From NCBI GenBank assembly GCA_040507035.1, contig JBEVVR010000035.1:62001-126000 (forward strand): DNA of 64,000 bases. Direction: 5' to 3'. The notes beneath the pieces were generated by a model. It was given only the letters and a program-made list of their open reading frames with translations. It did no database searches and was not told the DNA's origin. Positions 60,098 through 64,000 of the stretch are shown in pieces (positions within the stretch are counted from its first letter, which is position 1; every line of letters begins with the position of its first letter). Origin of the DNA: Thiodiazotropha sp040507035 (GTDB taxonomy: Bacteria; Pseudomonadota; Gammaproteobacteria; Chromatiales; Chromatiaceae). The translations under genes and the position numbers were made by a program.

Positions 60098-61381
60098 ATT
60101 TATAAAAACAGCTTAAACCTGCTGCGCAAGAATTTCGCGGACCTATTTCATCAAAAACAGGGCAGGTTCCAAGCGCTTGACGGTCTTCGCGCCATCGCCA
60201 TTATCCAAGTCGTGCTGTTCCATTGCCTCTATCTTAACTACAGCACAATCCCAAGCGCCAAGAGAGAGGCACTGCTGACCCAGATGTCACCCTGGCTCAA
60301 CTGGATCTGGCAGGGTGACAAAGGCGTCGACCTCTTTTTTGTCCTCTCCGGTTTCCTCATCACCATGCTTCTGCTCAGAGAGCAGCTCAACCATGGCAGT
60401 GTAAGCCTATCCGACTTTTTTAAAAGGCGTGCCGGGCGGATCATTCCCGCTTATCTCCTGCTATTAATAACCGGTTGGCTGATGGGCCAACCCAATAGTG
60501 AACTTCTCTGGTCCAACCTGTTGTTCGTCAACAATATAACTCACCCGGATTCGATCTACCTGCCATGGAGCTGGTCGATCACCGTTGAAGTTCAGTTCTA
60601 CCTGCTGTTTCCACTGCTGGTACTACCCGCGATTATCCACACTCGTCACCCGCTCACTGTCTCTGCCCTCGTGCTATTGAGCGCACTGGTCGCACGCCAG
60701 GCCATCGTCTATTACAACTATGATCTTGTAACCATCCCTTTCTACGAACAGGTCTACGATCCGCAGAGATTCAGTGACTGGTGGCGGGAGATATATATAC
60801 AGTTATATACCAGGGCAGGACCCATCACTTTTGGTATTCTAGCTGCGATTATCTACACTTTTCATAATGACAGGCTGACAAATTTCATAGCAAGACACCC
60901 CGCAACGACAAAAAGCACTATTGTCCTGGCGCTGTTGATCTCCCTGTTGGCGCATTCGGTTCCTTATCACGATCCCACGCAAAACTACCTGCAAGATATC
61001 GGCACAAGCGGCAACTTTTGGCTGTTGGCGCAACATAGAAATCTCTACGCACTCTGCAGTACGATCATTCTTCTTTTCATCTTGGCTCCACGGCCCTACT
61101 TCAGACCAATTTTCAAAATCCTGAGTAGCCGCATACTCGCCTTTATCGCCAAAATTTCATATTCCGCGTATCTGTTTCATATCCTGTTGCTGAATATTGT
61201 CTTTAGCCAGCTTCGCACGCTGTTACCGAACAGTATCGGCGATCCTGGCTGGCTGCTACTGGGAAGCCTGCTGACGATAGCCATGACAATAGTGGCTTCC
61301 AGCCTGATCTATGTCTTCGTGGAAAAGCCATTTATCGATCTGACCCACGGCGGCCTGCGCAAACGGGCAGAAACCCAATAG
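60098..61381 (+). CDS. OafA/YrhL-type membrane O-acyltransferase with ATT start
   Basis: About 427 residues, with about 10 membrane helices. The family start FQALDGLRAIAIIQVVLFHC, with the histidine of the R-x10-H motif, is encoded from about 60164. The first usable GTG (60212) lies inside this motif, so the true start must be upstream. In frame between the TAA at 59999 and GTG 60212 there is no ATG, GTG or TTG. ATT 60098 stands 7 nt behind a perfect AGGGAGG (60084-60090), so I take it as the start. Later motifs: DLFFVLSGFLITMLL and the final FVEKPF. Adds acetyl or other acyl groups to surface glycans. Confidence 0.75.
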   Translation: MYKNSLNLLRKNFADLFHQKQGRFQALDGLRAIAIIQVVLFHCLYLNYSTIPSAKREALLTQMSPWLNWIWQGDKGVDLFFVLSGFLITMLLLREQLNHGSVSLSDFFKRRAGRIIPAYLLLLITGWLMGQPNSELLWSNLLFVNNITHPDSIYLPWSWSITVEVQFYLLFPLLVLPAIIHTRHPLTVSALVLLSALVARQAIVYYNYDLVTIPFYEQVYDPQRFSDWWREIYIQLYTRAGPITFGILAAIIYTFHNDRLTNFIARHPATTKSTIVLALLISLLAHSVPYHDPTQNYLQDIGTSGNFWLLAQHRNLYALCSTIILLFILAPRPYFRPIFKILSSRILAFIAKISYSAYLFHILLLNIVFSQLRTLLPNSIGDPGWLLLGSLLTIAMTIVASSLIYVFVEKPFIDLTHGGLRKRAETQ

Positions 61382-61383
61382 CG

Positions 61384-62577
61384 TCACTGCCTGGTTATCA
61401 GGGTTCTGTCGAGATCCCACTCCACAGCAAGTCTGACCATCGCCGGAGAGCGTATTTCATCGCTGTCGACGATCGTTATCTCCTGTTCCAGATAGTGTTC
61501 TATGGTCAGCAGCGACTCATCCAGCAGACCGGCGTAGATGATATACTGCCCCGCCCTCAGGAGATCGGTTTCCACCGCCATGCTTACGCTGTATTCACCC
61601 GGTGTCAGGCGAACCGCAGGCAGACCGTTCTCCAGTGAGGTCTCAGCGACCATCCTGGTCATTGTCTCTTTCTGGTCCAGGGCCACACCCAGGACATAGC
61701 TGTCCTCCTTCAATACCCTAAAGCGCAACGTTAAAGAGAGCCGTTCCCCCCGGGTTATGTGGGTTGCAGGATCAAGAACCATCTCTGTGACCTGACAGTG
61801 CAGGTCAGCCTGAGCACTACCCGTTGTAGCGCTCGACTCGTTATAGAGCTTCTTATCCTGGAGTGAGCTGGCAACATACTGATCCACCACCTCACCAACC
61901 TCTCCCAGGGCCATCACATTGCCGTTCTCAAGCCAGATTGCGCGATCGCAAAACTGCATCACATGGTGCATGCTGTGGGAGCAGAAGAGAATCGTGGTCC
62001 CCGATTTCTGGATTTCGATCATGCGGGCAAGACATTTCTTCTGAAAATTTCTGTCGCCGACAGCCAGCGCCTCATCGATGATAAGAATCTCCGGATCCAC
62101 CATGGTCACCAGAGAGAAGGCCAGACGCACCACCATCCCTGTCGAGTAGGTCTTCAGCGGCTGAAAAATAGCCTCACCCAACTCGGAGAAATCGACAATT
62201 TGATCATAGCGTGCGCCAATCTCGTGCTTGTGCACACCCATCAAAGCGCCAGCATAGAAGAGATTTTCATGGCCGGTGAAATCAGGATGGAAACCGGTAC
62301 CCAGTTCCAGGATCGCAGTCAACCTACCCTGGCACTCCACCCTGCCGGTGGTGGGGGTGATGGTCCCTGTAACCAGTTTCAGCAGGGTGCTCTTACCCGC
62401 ACCGTTGTTGCCGATGACCCCTACCGCCTCTCCTTTTGCCACCTCCAGGTCGATACCTTTCAGGGCCCAATGATCATGGTGGCGATTGCGACCTGTCAGT
62501 AGTTCAAAGAGCCGTTGCCGGGGAGAGGGATATACCCTGTAAAGCTTACCCAGGTTATGAAGGATAAGTTTGCTCAT
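61384..62577 (-). CDS. ABC transporter ATPase Wzt-like
   Basis: 397 residues. Walker A GNNGAGKSTLLKL, signature LKTYSTGMVVRLAF, Walker B PEILIIDEALAVGD, H-loop CSHSMHH. A C-terminal domain of about 150 residues follows (Wzt-C-like beta domain that recognises the non-reducing end of the glycan). Its ATG 62577 overlaps the permease stop by 4 nt. Drives export of an O-antigen or capsule across the cytoplasmic membrane. Convergent with the OafA gene; 2 nt between the stops. Confidence 0.93.
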   Translation of the reverse strand: MSKLILHNLGKLYRVYPSPRQRLFELLTGRNRHHDHWALKGIDLEVAKGEAVGVIGNNGAGKSTLLKLVTGTITPTTGRVECQGRLTAILELGTGFHPDFTGHENLFYAGALMGVHKHEIGARYDQIVDFSELGEAIFQPLKTYSTGMVVRLAFSLVTMVDPEILIIDEALAVGDRNFQKKCLARMIEIQKSGTTILFCSHSMHHVMQFCDRAIWLENGNVMALGEVGEVVDQYVASSLQDKKLYNESSATTGSAQADLHCQVTEMVLDPATHITRGERLSLTLRFRVLKEDSYVLGVALDQKETMTRMVAETSLENGLPAVRLTPGEYSVSMAVETDLLRAGQYIIYAGLLDESLLTIEHYLEQEITIVDSDEIRSPAMVRLAVEWDLDRTLITRQ

Positions 62578-63389
62578 AGCCAATCAACTATATACTCTTT
62601 GGAGCGTCGCAACAGCAGATGAGAGATAGAGAGGACAACAAGTATCCAACCGCCAACAACCAGCAGCTCGACTAGTGGCGGCATCTCGCCGCGTAACAGG
62701 ATCGCATGATAGCCCTCAGCGATTGGAGTGAAGGGATTCAACCACAACAACCATTGAAACTCGGCTGGCACCTTGTCCAACGGATAGAGTACCGGCGAAA
62801 AAAAGAGCAGCATGGGAAATACTGATTCGATAAACAGGCCGATATCCCGCAGCGCCGCACTCATGATCGAGAGCGATATTGCAATGTAGTAGGTCAGCTG
62901 TATCTGCACGCCCATCCATATAGCCAGCAATAAGACACCCTGAAGCTTACCTTCCGCAGTAATCATGGAGACGACCCATATGATAAACAACAATGGAAAG
63001 ATCTTTACCGCGGCTGTGACCACTGCCTTTGCGGGAATTAAGACTATGGGAAAACGCGTCTTTTTTAACAGCTCTGCCTCACGAACGAGACAGGAAGCTC
63101 CCTCTATCACGGCGTCAGAGAAGACAAGCCAGGGTAGCAAGCCGGAGAGCAGATAGAGGGAATAGCTTGATGTTCCGCTACTTTCGAGATCGAGCCGTAT
63201 ACTCAAAACCTGATCAAAGACAAAATAGTAGGCGAATATAATAATCAGCGGTTTAAAATAGACCCACGCGGCCCCAATCATAGAGCCTGTATAGATTGAT
63301 TTCAGGCTTCGCCCGACAAGACCCGCCAGCAAGTGACGAAAACGCAATAACTCATCTATCAAAAGTAATGAGAGTATTTTTCCAATCAT
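62574..63389 (-). CDS. ABC transporter permease Wzm-like
   Basis: 271 residues with 6 membrane helices of the ABC-2 polysaccharide type: RFRHLLAGLVGRSLKSIYTGSMIGAAWVYFKPLIIIFAYYFVF at the start, FFSPVLYPLDKVPAE..LLWLNPFTPIAEGYHAILL near the end. Paired with the Wzt-like ATPase by a 4-nt overlap. Exports long lipid-linked glycans. Its presence beside a Wzx-like flippase shows two export routes in one locus. Confidence 0.93.
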   Translation of the reverse strand: MIGKILSLLLIDELLRFRHLLAGLVGRSLKSIYTGSMIGAAWVYFKPLIIIFAYYFVFDQVLSIRLDLESSGTSSYSLYLLSGLLPWLVFSDAVIEGASCLVREAELLKKTRFPIVLIPAKAVVTAAVKIFPLLFIIWVVSMITAEGKLQGVLLLAIWMGVQIQLTYYIAISLSIMSAALRDIGLFIESVFPMLLFFSPVLYPLDKVPAEFQWLLWLNPFTPIAEGYHAILLRGEMPPLVELLVVGGWILVVLSISHLLLRRSKEYIVDWL

Positions 63390-63449
63390 TGATCAGGTTT
63401 ACGCCAAACAATCAACTCAACTGTAAAAAATAGATTGCATCAGTCGAAT

Positions 63450-64000
63450 CTACTCTTTAACACTGAACATATTTTCCCAAACCCGCTTTATTGCTTCCTG
63501 GTTTAACTTTCGATTACTGCTCGCTTGCAGATTGTTGAGATGCTGTTGCTGCCTCAGTTTTACATAGGCTTGCAAGGCTTTTTCCTTGGCTATGCTCTTT
63601 ACCTCATCGTAACTCCTGAGCTTTTCATCCACGATCTCTTCGACACGTATCAAATGGTAACCAAACCGAGTCTTGATCGGTGCTGAAATATCCCCAACCT
63701 TTTCCAGAGCAAACGCCGCTTTCGAAAACTCCGGGACGAACCGGTCACGCTCGGATAAACCAAGTGAACCCTTACGTTTCTTGCTTCCGGGATCGTCAGA
63801 AAGCTCCTCTACCAGGGCCTCAAATTTTTCAGGTGACTCCTGTAACTGTTTGAAAGCTTGATTAGCGATTTCCGCTGCTTTTTCTTCACTTCTGTCTTTA
63901 AGGCCAATCAGTATATGCGACAGCTTTCTCTTGCTCTTGGTTTTGAATTCATCTTGATGTGTATGCCAATACTCCTTGGCCAAGATGTCCTGCTGTGACT
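63450..64000 (-). CDS. Parvulin-type peptidyl-prolyl isomerase, C-terminal part
   Basis: At least 183 residues; the frame stays open to the window edge, so the N-terminus (probably signal peptide and SurA/PrsA-like helical part) is outside. The parvulin domain is seen: KRKLSHILIGLKDRSEEKAAE, FEALVEELSDDPGSKKRKGSLG, RFVPEFSKAAFAL, TRFGYHLIRVEEI. A helical tail follows. A TTG at 63983 looks like a start but lies inside a continuing sequence (SQQDIL before it). Such proteins help secreted or cell-surface proteins fold. Confidence 0.85.
   Translation of the reverse strand, partial: SQQDILAKEYWHTHQDEFKTKSKRKLSHILIGLKDRSEEKAAEIANQAFKQLQESPEKFEALVEELSDDPGSKKRKGSLGLSERDRFVPEFSKAAFALEKVGDISAPIKTRFGYHLIRVEEIVDEKLRSYDEVKSIAKEKALQAYVKLRQQQHLNNLQASSNRKLNQEAIKRVWENMFSVKE

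Overview
The window looks like chromosomal DNA of a gammaproteobacterium. The evidence is the gene content and gene pairs: leuS-lptE-holA, proA-nadD-rsfS, hemB of the Pseudomonas (aspartate, magnesium) type, tsaC, an M3 oligopeptidase A, cobalamin-dependent metH and a TtcA-like thiolase. The heme-containing sensor kinase and the general mix suggest a respiratory, possibly sulfur-oxidising, Chromatiales-like bacterium; that part is inference. I saw no rRNA, tRNA, CRISPR array, complete insertion sequence or prophage.

Layout. 1-7310: the tail of an isoprenylcysteine methyltransferase-like gene, a secreted Met/His/Cys- and Gly-Tyr-rich protein, mlaC, a substrate-binding/PAS membrane sensor without an output domain, tsaC, a thioredoxin, hemB-aroE and a gamma-carbonic anhydrase. 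7311-13000: a decayed lemA-like remnant, a CNP1-like protein, oligopeptidase A, and the operon ttcA - CBS protein - ArsB/NhaD-type permease. 13000-25170: signalling genes. These are a pseudo-receiver/HDOD protein overlapping a receiver/degenerate HD-GYP protein, a c-heme sensor kinase on the other strand, a chemoreceptor and a tail-anchored response regulator. Between them lie a quinone oxidoreductase, a uracil-DNA glycosylase, osmC with a broken dienelactone hydrolase behind it, a rhodanese and msrA. 25170-32150: metH and a set of envelope or secreted proteins (double-WHy lipoprotein, choice-of-anchor H protein, His-rich protein).

31829-38219: an apparent operon of two CNNM/CorC-type CBS transporters, a universal stress protein, a Na/Pi cotransporter with PhoU-like domain and two small proteins. 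One of the small proteins has a paralogue divergently encoded just upstream of the operon. 38216-47525: a WYL regulator, a 93-bp MITE-like element, and the housekeeping run rsfS, nadD, proA, holA, lptE, leuS, interrupted between proA and holA by a retropepsin-like protease and two EF-hand proteins.

47526-64000: a SpoIIAA-like hypothetical, a globin, and then a surface-glycan locus. It holds a Dol-P-Man-type glycosyltransferase, a WecA/MraY-like initiating transferase, an epimerase, GT4, Wzx flippase, GT2, a DUF3144 protein, and a 990-aa methyltransferase-coiled coil-GT2-GT2 protein. These are followed by an LpxL-like acyltransferase, an OafA-like acyltransferase that lacks any ATG/GTG/TTG start, the Wzm/Wzt exporter, and a peptidyl-prolyl isomerase cut by the window edge.

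The parts most likely to be new are the CNNM/USP/Na-Pi operon with its paired small coiled-coil proteins, the tail-anchored response regulator, the group of signalling proteins with lost catalytic residues, the MITE at a synteny break, and the OafA gene that appears to start at ATT.
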